Below, piece by piece: positions 1 through 6,171 of a DNA stretch of 10,283 nucleotides. The translations under genes and the position numbers were made by a program. Source of the DNA: Methanobacteriota archaeon. Its GTDB lineage: Archaea; Thermoplasmatota; Poseidoniia; Poseidoniales; Poseidoniaceae. Numbering within the stretch: the first letter of the stretch is position 1; the number at the start of each line of letters is the position of its first letter. Where the stretch lies: NCBI GenBank assembly GCA_002725275.1, contig PBOE01000008.1, forward strand, positions 28,762 to 39,044, written 5' to 3'. Under the pieces are notes generated by a model, which did no database searches, was not told the DNA's origin, and was given only the letters and a program-made list of their open reading frames with translations.

Positions 1-849
1 CGTGCTCGCAACACCTTCAACTTGGGCGTTGAAGAGATGTACGTCGACCACCACAGCGACATCGTCATTTTCCCTCAGATCAAGGACATCGAAGAAGCGT
101 TCCTGCGAAGTCGGACACCCAAAATGTACACCGGAGCCACGACCTTGCGCACGCCGGGTCAAGGTTCGGAGTTCTACTCGCTTCGAGAATACGTCCCGGG
201 CGACCCGTTCAAGAACATCAACTGGAAGGCCTTCGCACGAACCGGCGAACTGATGGTGAATGAAAAGTGCCGAGACGCCGTCACCGACCTCTACCTTATT
301 CTCGACAGCCGTGATTTGGCCCGCATCGGAACGGTGCTGAAGAACCCGCTTGAGATGGGAACGGTTTCGGCTGCAAGCCTGGCAGCGTTTTTCCTCAAGC
401 GCCGTGATTCAGTGGCTTTGGCCATTTACGACGAGAAACTCTCCTACCTGCCGCCCGACACCGGCGACAAGCAGTATTTCAAAATCCTCAGTGCGCTTGC
501 AGGCGTTCGCCCCAAAGGCGCCATGCCCCTGCAAGCCGTGACGAATTCGCTCAGCGGCCGCTTCAGCCGAGGCAGCCCCGTGTTCATCATCTCGTCGTGC
601 GAAGGCGACGGGACCGTCCCCGCTGCCGTTCGAGACCTCGTCGGTCGCGGTCACGAAGTCACCGTGCTTTCACCGTCCAGCGTGGACTTTGAGCGTCTCG
701 TTAGCCGCATTCCGCGCATGTCGTACGAGGTGCTCAAGCTCGAGCGACAAAACCGGTTAACGACGCTGGCGGGCTCGGGGGCTCAGGTCATTGACTGGAT
801 GCCCGACATGGATCTGTCGCAAGCGCTGATGCAGGTGAGGGGGTACTGA
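1..849 (+). CDS. DUF58 domain protein, C-terminal part (5' end outside window)
   Basis: The frame is open from base 1 to the TGA at 847-849, giving 282 residues with no start, so the N-terminal part (normally membrane helices and a beta domain) lies to the left. The DUF58 signature is clear at partial residues 62-88: an REYVPGD stretch, then NINWKAFARTGEL and VNE, matching the family pattern REY.PGD..R.IdWk..AR.geL.V.e. After it comes a von Willebrand factor A-like fold starting at the strand LYLILDSRD (about 97-105). The metal site DxSxS of true vWA domains is not intact here: D102 is followed by S, R, D, L. Family members usually sit beside MoxR-type AAA+ ATPases and are thought to help assemble or modify surface or enzyme complexes; their precise role is unknown. 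The next gene starts one base after this stop, so the two are probably cotranscribed. A TTG at 22 could act as a start only if the protein were unusually short, which I think unlikely. Confidence 0.88.
   Translation, partial: RARNTFNLGVEEMYVDHHSDIVIFPQIKDIEEAFLRSRTPKMYTGATTLRTPGQGSEFYSLREYVPGDPFKNINWKAFARTGELMVNEKCRDAVTDLYLILDSRDLARIGTVLKNPLEMGTVSAASLAAFFLKRRDSVALAIYDEKLSYLPPDTGDKQYFKILSALAGVRPKGAMPLQAVTNSLSGRFSRGSPVFIISSCEGDGTVPAAVRDLVGRGHEVTVLSPSSVDFERLVSRIPRMSYEVLKLERQNRLTTLAGSGAQVIDWMPDMDLSQALMQVRGY
837..843 (+). promoter_or_regulatory. Shine-Dalgarno site for the 405-residue membrane protein
   Basis: A purine run GAGGGGG, within a longer AGGTGAGG context (833-840), lies inside the end of the DUF58 gene, 7 bases before the ATG at 851. 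It supports that ATG and translation of the second gene from a shared transcript. Confidence 0.55.
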
Positions 850-850
850 G

Positions 851-2068
851 ATGGCGGGCGAAGTGGGTCTCCAATCGGACGTTTACCTCGAGGGTGCAGC
901 CAAACCTCGCACCCTTCACCTCAAGACCTTGCGGAGGCAATGGCAGATCATCGCCTTGCAAATCGTCGCCACCATCGCCCTTATCGGCATGTACCTCGAA
1001 GTGGTCTCGACCTACGTCGTGAACTCCATCGACCACACCATGGTCTTCGATACCATTGAACTGCTCATCTCCGACCAGCTTCCGCTGGGCGATTGGTTGA
1101 CCGGTGAGGGTCGCACCGGCATGGCCCGGTTCTTCGTTCCCCTCGTGCTCGGTTTGGCGTTGGGCGGCGTCATGGCTTTCATCGCCTTCCAGTCGCCAAA
1201 GGTTCAGCAACGGATCAAACTCGGCGTCATCGTTGCTTTGATCGTTCTCTTGGTGGGCAGGTTGGTCCTGTCGTGGTTCGCCGGCATGCTGTTTTCGTTC
1301 GAACTTCGCTTGCCCAACGAAGGTGAATTGCAAACGCTGCAGGTGCCGTTGTTGATGATCATGTCCTTGCTCATTCTCTTCATCTATCTCCTTCCGGTCA
1401 TCATGGGAACCCGTGGCATTTGGGGGCTTTCACGGCGTTCCATTGCATGGGCCATCGGTTTCACCCTGCTGTTCCTCGGTATCCACGCCATCCTGACCTT
1501 CCCTCTCATCAAATCGCAGCTGGGGGACGCCGGAGGGATGCTGGCCACGCTGGAAAGTCAGACATCGGACCCCACCATCGGTCTGTTTGGATTGAAACTC
1601 GTCACGCAGGAACAGTTCAACCTCATTCTCATCGCCGTGCTCATCATGGTTTTCCAGGAAGCCAGCTATGGCGTCATTCGCAACCTCGAGTACGCCTTCC
1701 GTCTACCCGAGTCGTGCAAGCGAGACCCCGAGTACGTTCGCCAGATGGACAACGTGCTCAACACCCATCTTCGCCACACCTTCCTCTTCCTCGGGCTCAC
1801 GGGGGTGGCCACCATGGTCGCCCTTGGCTTCCACAAGGTGCTGTTGACCATCGTTTCGGACACGACGGGGAGCCAATGGGCCGGCCAAGTTTCAGAATCG
1901 ATTGAACTGACCCTTACCTACGGGCTGGTCATTTCCGCCCTTCTCTTCCTGAGCATGATGGCTGTGCTGCGATTCTTCATCCCGTGGCAGCGTGTCATCG
2001 GGTTCATACAATCGAAAACCACTCGCCTTCCGCCCGAGCCGGAGACCAAGGATTTCACGCAACTATGA
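851..2068 (+). CDS. Unrecognised integral membrane protein, about 8 helices
   Basis: This is a 405-residue protein I cannot place in a named family. Hydrophobic segments lie near residues 32-58, 92-113, 122-150, 163-186, 197-219, 255-270, 309-335 and 355-377. The N-terminal 30 residues are polar and basic, and the C-terminal tail (388-405) is short and charged. A hydrophilic stretch at about 278-308 (acidic and basic, with RNLEYAFRLPE) lies between helices and is the best candidate for a conserved cytoplasmic loop. There is no signal peptide, transporter motif or protease motif that I can see. The ATG follows the DUF58 stop by one base and has a purine-rich ribosome site upstream, so it is the second gene of that operon. 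By context it may be the membrane partner of the DUF58/MoxR-type module, where multi-helix proteins are common, but this is inference. Its TGA overlaps the stop of the convergent minus-strand gene by six bases. Confidence 0.85.
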   Translation: MAGEVGLQSDVYLEGAAKPRTLHLKTLRRQWQIIALQIVATIALIGMYLEVVSTYVVNSIDHTMVFDTIELLISDQLPLGDWLTGEGRTGMARFFVPLVLGLALGGVMAFIAFQSPKVQQRIKLGVIVALIVLLVGRLVLSWFAGMLFSFELRLPNEGELQTLQVPLLMIMSLLILFIYLLPVIMGTRGIWGLSRRSIAWAIGFTLLFLGIHAILTFPLIKSQLGDAGGMLATLESQTSDPTIGLFGLKLVTQEQFNLILIAVLIMVFQEASYGVIRNLEYAFRLPESCKRDPEYVRQMDNVLNTHLRHTFLFLGLTGVATMVALGFHKVLLTIVSDTTGSQWAGQVSESIELTLTYGLVISALLFLSMMAVLRFFIPWQRVIGFIQSKTTRLPPEPETKDFTQL

Positions 2069-2317
2069 GCGGCCTGAACCCTGAATCGCTCGACCGAGCA
2101 GTTCCACACACGCCAACAGGACCATTGGGAACACGACGTAGGTCAAGAGCGTACGAACGACACCAGCATCGACGATGCCCGCAACCGTTGACCGCCCGAG
2201 GACGAACACGGCGATGGCACCGGCCAGCAGGAGTCGCTCAATCCAAAGCGGGTAGCGCTTCCCAATGCGCTCCTCACGGTTCATCAGCGTGGTGTTGTCG
2301 TTGGACATGGCGATCAT
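2063..2317 (-). CDS. Small two-helix membrane protein (84 aa)
   Basis: No family is recognised. The N-terminus (1-26) is polar, with a basic patch ending in KRYPLWIER. It is followed by a hydrophobic helix at about 27-43, a short turn with an Asp, and a second helix at about 53-76, then a short basic tail. This predicts a small hairpin membrane protein with both ends probably in the cytoplasm. The start ATG (2315-2317) shares one base with the TGA of the large coiled-coil gene (TGATG), which suggests translational coupling; a second ATG at 2306-2308 is equally possible and would remove three residues. No good ribosome site is visible, in keeping with coupling. As the third gene of the Roadblock/coiled-coil operon it could anchor that protein to the membrane, which is inference only. 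Its 3' end overlaps the convergent membrane-protein gene by six bases. Confidence 0.72.
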   Translation of the reverse strand: MIAMSNDNTTLMNREERIGKRYPLWIERLLLAGAIAVFVLGRSTVAGIVDAGVVRTLLTYVVFPMVLLACVELLGRAIQGSGRS

Positions 2318-5300
2318 CAGAATTCGACATCGGAAAGCCGCGATTCGAGGTCGGCCAGGGCCGTGTCAGCACCGTTTGATGTGGGGGCCGGCGCATGGGT
2401 CATCCGATGGGTTCGATCGGCGTCCAAACGGGCAAGCTCAGCCTCAAGTTGGGCCCGTTCATCCTCCATCGACGTCCCCGCTGGGGTCGGGCTGTACGTC
2501 TCGGTGGCTTCCTGCACGGCAGGCTCGTCATCGGTCGGCGGGGGCAACGGCGCCCAACCCTCCTCGTCAACGCTTTCCGCTTGCACGGGTGCGACGACAT
2601 CAGCGGTTTCCGCTCGAATAAGGTGCGGCTCCATGTCGCCCAACATGGCTTCATTGACCGGAATGCGATGTTCTGCAGGCACCGATTCACGCTCGAAGGG
2701 GAGCAAGCCGTCGCGCTGGAAATCCCACATCATGCCGCGTGGCCGACCGTCCGTGAGGCCGGAAGCATCGAGTTGCGTGATGAGTTCCTCCAGCACCCGA
2801 GCGGTTTCCTCGAGGCCGATCGCTTCTCCAGCGTCACGCTGGTCCGCTTCAAGGTAGATGTCGTCAAGGGCCACTTGAATCAGTTTTCTCGTTCCCATGG
2901 CCAGCGTTGGAAGGGCTTCAGGACGCTGGCAGTTGGCCAACAGGGCGTGAACTTCGTGGGACGGTGCACCAAGTCGTTCCACCTGTTCGAGCACGTTTCG
3001 AATACGACGCAGCATGGTGATGGACCGGTCGAAATCCTCCAAGAGATGTTCGAGGTCAACCACCACGTGGTTGACGGTTTCACCGAGTTGTTGTTCCAGC
3101 CGCTGTTGCACCGACCAGCGGGCCAATCCACGCACGGCCCCTGCCGTTTGCGGTACCTGCCGCTCCAACAAGGTCATGACCTCTGACGAGAGCAGGTGGC
3201 GAGGGGTTGCAGCGACATGATCGACCGTGCCTTGGATGACCTGCAGGGCGCGTTCGACCGCCCGGTCAAGCATCGTGACCGAATACCCAAGGCTCCGTGC
3301 GTGCTCGAGGCGTTCCAGCACGGGGCCGAGACCTTGGAACGACGTGTTGTCGTCGAGCAGGGCCTGAGCGAGGGGCTCTTCAGCGAGTCGGGCACGAAGG
3401 CGCTCGGCTTCTTGGATGTCGGCGAGGGCTTCTTCGTGGGCGTCCGCCAGTGATGTGGCCTTGTCGACCAGAGCGGCCAGTTCCGCCTCAGCGTGGCCGC
3501 GTCGAGCCCCGAGGTCGCCCAATTCTCGGAGGACCTGCCGGCGCTCGTCCATGAGTTCTCGCATTTCGGCCTGGAGGTTGGTGCGACGTGCCTCGTCCTC
3601 GGTGCGCCGCACGCGGTCTTCCTCGGTCCGCTGACGGGCCTGCTTTTCCTCGGTTCGAACCGCCTCAAGTTCCAGGTTGCTGATGTGGACTTGTTCTTGG
3701 ACGCCGATGAGGTCGGCCTGGGCACGTGCGTGGCGTTCCCTGCTCGTGTTCACCTGCTCGCTCAACACCCGAAGTCGGCGTTCTTCGTCTTCGCTTTGCT
3801 TTCGGATGTTGTTGAGGCGTTCACTGCCTTCAGCCAAGTTGGCCTGGAGCTCCGCCTCCTTCAGGGACAGTTCCTCGATCATGGATTGAAGTTCCGAACT
3901 GCTCTCTGCCTCGCCGATGGCTTTGGCCAACTCAGCAGCCCGTTCGCTGACCTGATGCTCGAGTTCGTTCACTCGTCGCACCAATCGTTCAGCGCGAGAT
4001 TCCGCCTCCTCCCATTGCGAACGAGCTTGAGCGAGGTCAACCTGCATGGTGTTGAGTTGCGCATGAGCGTCTTCGAGGGCGGTGGTGTTTTCTTGACGGG
4101 ACTCGGTGGCTTCGCGAGCCACGATTTGGGCGGCGTCTTTCTTCTTCTCAAGGGCCTTGACCTGCGACTGCAAGACAGCGTTTTGCTTGTTCGTGGCGTC
4201 CAAGGCCTGCTCGGCTCGCTCCAATTTCCGGCGCAAGCCCGCATCGACGGCACTGACGGCTTGGTCTCGCATCACGGGGAGGGGCTCTGCAACATCAGCG
4301 CCACCGGCCATGAAACGCAGTTTAGCCCGTTCGGACCTCAGCGTTTCCAGACCGGCTTCGAAGCCCAACAGGTCGTCCAACATGGCCTTCAAGGAGGCTT
4401 GGCGCGCCTCCGAGCGTGTTCGGACGGTGGCCAAGGATTGAATGAAGCCGGCCAACGTGAAATCCTCAATCGTGCCCGAATTGGCGGACACGATGGTGCC
4501 GACTGGGAAACGGATGAGTTGCACTTTTCGCTTGGCTTCCGTCAAGGCCATCATCGCCGCTTCATGCGTGTCCACCGAGGGAGCCCAAAGCGCAACGGGA
4601 ACCCCTCGTGAAAGCACAAGCGACACCGCTTTGCTGGATGAACCGGATTGGAGGTGGCCGGTGACCTCCTCTTCCATGGCGGCCTTGAGCATGGAGAGAA
4701 CAGCATCGGGTCCTCCACGTCCTTCTCGCAGGGTGAAGCCTTTCGGCATTTTTGAGCCGTGAGCGCCTGCCGCCACGACATCACCTTCGAGCGCCACGGA
4801 GGCTGACGAGAGCAAACGAGCGTGGTTGGCGTCTTTTTCGGTCCACACGGCGAGTGAAATTTCACCGCTTTGTGCCAGCAACAAGGCCCCGCTTTCGGTG
4901 TGAAGGGTCCAGTGACTTTGACCGCTCATACCCCATCCGTCGTGCAGCGTCTGATGGCCCATTCCGCTCATCAACTCGTGCAGTTCACTTGCCAAGCGTT
5001 CTTCCTCACCCAACCCGGGGAGGTCGCCTGCGTGGTCGATCAGCATCCCGCTGTCGATGGCCATGGCGCCTCGAACGGTCGTCTCTTCTGCCAAGGTTCT
5101 GACCACGCTCGAAAGGTCCCTCGCTAGGAGGCGTTCAACGGCGTTGGTGCTCGATTTCAAGCCTTGACGGTCCGCTTGGTGAACGAACGCTTCAGGGACA
5201 ACCTCAGCCAGGCCACCCAGACGGCTGATGGTGTAAGATGAAGCAACGTAGCGTACTTTTTGCTCCGCCTCAAAGGCCTCGAGCGCTGCTTTTGCTTCTT

Positions 5301-5499
5301 GACCGCCAAGCATCACGCCCTTCTCATTCGCATCGCAGAGGTAGCCCACCACCCGGCCAGCACGGACCAATCGGTGGCCTTGAGGAGTCTTGCGTCGCCC
5401 TGCATAGGTTGAGATCACGCCGTGAGCGAACGGCTGCAACACGCCCTCTTCAAACGAGATGGTTTCGTTGACAGGCTTTCCAATCGGGAGTTCAAACAT
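2317..5499 (-). CDS. Large coiled-coil protein with Roadblock/LC7-like domain
   Basis: From the ATG at 5499 this is 1060 residues. That start has an AGGTGA ribosome site 4 bases upstream and begins with FELPIGKPV; an ATG at 5565 would overlap the previous gene by 58 bases and add a low-complexity extension. Residues 1-110 resemble archaeal DUF2226/DUF4388-type domains (GKPV start, then a G-[VT]-hydrophobic strand, RLVRAGRVVGYL and a helix). Residues about 140-235 resemble a Roadblock/LC7 fold: a MAIDSGMLIDHAG strand-turn, an acidic helix, then ALLLAQSGEISLAVW and EKDAN. Residues about 262-350 look like a second copy of the N-terminal domain. A long heptad-like charged coiled coil covers about 420-705. 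A helical region follows (about 710-915), then a Pro/Glu-rich, probably disordered tail with a short helix near 1012-1030. No Walker motif is seen, so it is not an SMC or Rad50 ATPase. There is no signal peptide or membrane helix. It likely acts as a cytoplasmic scaffold, possibly with the Roadblock protein encoded just upstream. Confidence 0.85.
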   Translation of the reverse strand: MFELPIGKPVNETISFEEGVLQPFAHGVISTYAGRRKTPQGHRLVRAGRVVGYLCDANEKGVMLGGQEAKAALEAFEAEQKVRYVASSYTISRLGGLAEVVPEAFVHQADRQGLKSSTNAVERLLARDLSSVVRTLAEETTVRGAMAIDSGMLIDHAGDLPGLGEEERLASELHELMSGMGHQTLHDGWGMSGQSHWTLHTESGALLLAQSGEISLAVWTEKDANHARLLSSASVALEGDVVAAGAHGSKMPKGFTLREGRGGPDAVLSMLKAAMEEEVTGHLQSGSSSKAVSLVLSRGVPVALWAPSVDTHEAAMMALTEAKRKVQLIRFPVGTIVSANSGTIEDFTLAGFIQSLATVRTRSEARQASLKAMLDDLLGFEAGLETLRSERAKLRFMAGGADVAEPLPVMRDQAVSAVDAGLRRKLERAEQALDATNKQNAVLQSQVKALEKKKDAAQIVAREATESRQENTTALEDAHAQLNTMQVDLAQARSQWEEAESRAERLVRRVNELEHQVSERAAELAKAIGEAESSSELQSMIEELSLKEAELQANLAEGSERLNNIRKQSEDEERRLRVLSEQVNTSRERHARAQADLIGVQEQVHISNLELEAVRTEEKQARQRTEEDRVRRTEDEARRTNLQAEMRELMDERRQVLRELGDLGARRGHAEAELAALVDKATSLADAHEEALADIQEAERLRARLAEEPLAQALLDDNTSFQGLGPVLERLEHARSLGYSVTMLDRAVERALQVIQGTVDHVAATPRHLLSSEVMTLLERQVPQTAGAVRGLARWSVQQRLEQQLGETVNHVVVDLEHLLEDFDRSITMLRRIRNVLEQVERLGAPSHEVHALLANCQRPEALPTLAMGTRKLIQVALDDIYLEADQRDAGEAIGLEETARVLEELITQLDASGLTDGRPRGMMWDFQRDGLLPFERESVPAEHRIPVNEAMLGDMEPHLIRAETADVVAPVQAESVDEEGWAPLPPPTDDEPAVQEATETYSPTPAGTSMEDERAQLEAELARLDADRTHRMTHAPAPTSNGADTALADLESRLSDVEF

Positions 5500-5503
5500 G
5501 CGT

Positions 5504-5509
5504 TCACCT
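5504..5509 (-). promoter_or_regulatory. Shine-Dalgarno site that fixes the coiled-coil gene start
   Basis: On the minus strand AGGTGA overlaps the TAG stop of the Roadblock gene and lies 4 bases before the ATG at 5499. It matches the archaeal anti-Shine-Dalgarno tail and favours the 1060-residue form over the longer one starting at 5565. Confidence 0.7.
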
Positions 5510-5849
5510 ACAGTTCTTGCGTTGTTGCCAATTGCTGGCGAAGGTGGTCGACGCTGTGGCGCCACCTGGCGATGTTACCGGTGCCTCCGGACAACATGAG
5601 GATTCGATAGGGCGTGATGATGTCGATGCAGGTGGAGGCTTTCCCTTCGACCCACACCTCCTGCAAGTCGCCCAAACCGCTGTTCTGCACGGCATCCAAA
5701 GCGGCCACGGTCAATTCAACCGCACGTTGCGTGAGGGGGAGCTGCCCCTCACCGCCGACACAGGAGAGGAGACGTCCGCGGTCGTCGATCACGGTGGCCT
5801 GGTCCACCCCGTTGACGTTCAGGAATTCACCCAACAAGCGCTGTAGCAT
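5508..5849 (-). CDS. Stand-alone Roadblock/LC7 (MglB-like) domain protein
   Basis: This is a 113-residue protein of the size expected for a single Roadblock/LC7 domain. An N-terminal helix (1-12) leads to a strand-turn-strand reading ATVIDDRGRLLSCVGG (18-33). Next comes a helix at about 39-56, then paired strands EVWVEGKASTCIDII and RILMLSGG (64-89), and a C-terminal helix (92-110). This follows the family order of helix, sheet, helix, sheet, helix. Roadblock proteins form dimers and in archaea and bacteria often bind or regulate Ras-like small GTPases such as MglA; no such GTPase is encoded in this window. The start is well fixed, because an in-frame TGA lies at 5856-5858, three codons upstream of the only ATG. 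No ribosome site precedes it, so the transcript may be leaderless. The next gene follows after 8 bases and carries a related domain, which suggests the two proteins may pair. The fold assignment is by pattern, not by search. Confidence 0.72.
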   Translation of the reverse strand: MLQRLLGEFLNVNGVDQATVIDDRGRLLSCVGGEGQLPLTQRAVELTVAALDAVQNSGLGDLQEVWVEGKASTCIDIITPYRILMLSGGTGNIARWRHSVDHLRQQLATTQEL

Positions 5850-5866
5850 GGCTGCTCAATCCGATT

Positions 5867-5878
5867 GACAGCGCTGTC
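5867..5878. repeat. 12-base perfect palindrome upstream of Roadblock gene
   Basis: GACAGCGCTGTC is fully self-complementary and lies 18-29 bases upstream of the Roadblock start codon, where a repressor would block initiation. A 12-base palindrome is expected a few times per 10 kb by chance, so a role as an operator is only suggested by position. Confidence 0.35.
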
Positions 5879-5938
5879 GCCTTCAAGAAGTTTTGCGCCT
5901 CAGCGACGGTTTTTGATGATTTGAGCACCCTTTGCTAT

Positions 5939-5964
5939 TTTCCAACTGGAAATGCAGATTTCCA
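5939..5964. repeat. Three alternating TTTCCA/TGGAAA half-sites
   Basis: TTTCCA (5939-5944), TGGAAA (5947-5952) and TTTCCA (5959-5964) form two overlapping inverted repeats. The second inverted repeat has a 7-base stem (TGGAAAT and ATTTCCA) around GCAG. The two TTTCCA copies start exactly 20 bases apart. This looks like a small operator cluster, though its binding protein is unknown. Confidence 0.4.
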
Positions 5965-6028
5965 CGCAGGTTGGCGCGACAAAAGAATCGCCCTCAGTGC
6001 TTTGAATGAGCCCTATGAAGCCGGCGGA

Positions 6029-6041
6029 ATCACGACGTGAT
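6029..6041. repeat. 13-base palindrome, half-site ATCACG
   Basis: ATCACG-A-CGTGAT is a perfect inverted repeat around one central base, about 130 bases upstream of the thiolation gene start. It could be a dimeric regulator site. Only its symmetry and its intergenic position support this. Confidence 0.35.
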
Positions 6042-6066
6042 GAGGGGGCATCTCGTTGCAATTTAT

Positions 6067-6099
6067 CAATTAAGAATTCAAATCTGCAATTGAGAATTC
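6067..6099. repeat. Tandem 13-base direct repeat at 20-base spacing
   Basis: CAATTAAGAATTC (6067-6079) and CAATTGAGAATTC (6087-6099) differ at one base and start exactly 20 bases apart, about two turns of the DNA helix, so both copies face the same side. Each ends in the palindrome GAATTC. They lie 70-105 bases upstream of the thiolation gene, in the most AT-rich part of the region, and may bind a regulator cooperatively or belong to a promoter. Confidence 0.5.
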
Positions 6100-6171
6100 T
6101 CCCTCGCGCATCGCCCCTGCATTGGCCTTCACGGCCGTTGAGTTCAAACCTCATCCCTCGTAGGCGCTCTC

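Larger units (their letters stand above)
5850..6171. other. Divergent intergenic region, 322 bases, no gene seen
   Basis: It separates the minus-strand Roadblock operon from the plus-strand thiolation gene and must hold at least the promoters of both. It is more AT-rich than its surroundings, notably at 5905-5965 and 6058-6100. It contains several short palindromes and two direct repeats with 20-base spacing, listed separately. AT-rich stretches that might act as TATA elements are AAAATAG on the minus strand (about 5934-5941) and AATTTATC on the plus strand (about 6060-6067); neither matches consensus well. The frames open across it have no protein-like composition. No tRNA or clear structured RNA was seen. 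Confidence 0.6.

Noticed and set aside
788..1333. Minus-strand open frame of 181 codons opposite the 405-residue membrane protein
   Set aside because: The plus-strand frame has clear membrane helices and operon spacing; the antisense frame is rich in His, Asp and Gln as expected for a complement of hydrophobic coding.
3493..4611. Plus-strand open frame of 372 codons opposite the coiled-coil gene
   Set aside because: It is the complement of the charged helical region, which in GC-rich DNA yields long open antisense frames. It has no recognisable motif, and several other plus-strand frames open in the same way along this gene.
2317..5499. SMC/Rad50-type ATPase
   Set aside because: The coiled coil is long, but there is no Walker A, Walker B or ABC signature at either end, and the N-terminal part has a different domain set.
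5500..5565. Longer N-terminus of the coiled-coil protein starting at 5565
   Set aside because: It would overlap the Roadblock gene by 58 bases and lacks a ribosome site, whereas the ATG at 5499 has AGGTGA upstream and begins with the domain-like sequence.
5900..6154. Minus-strand open frame of 84 codons in the divergent intergenic region
   Set aside because: Its composition is not protein-like, it has no ribosome site, and it runs through the repeats and AT-rich promoter-like stretch. A real small gene cannot be fully excluded without conservation data.
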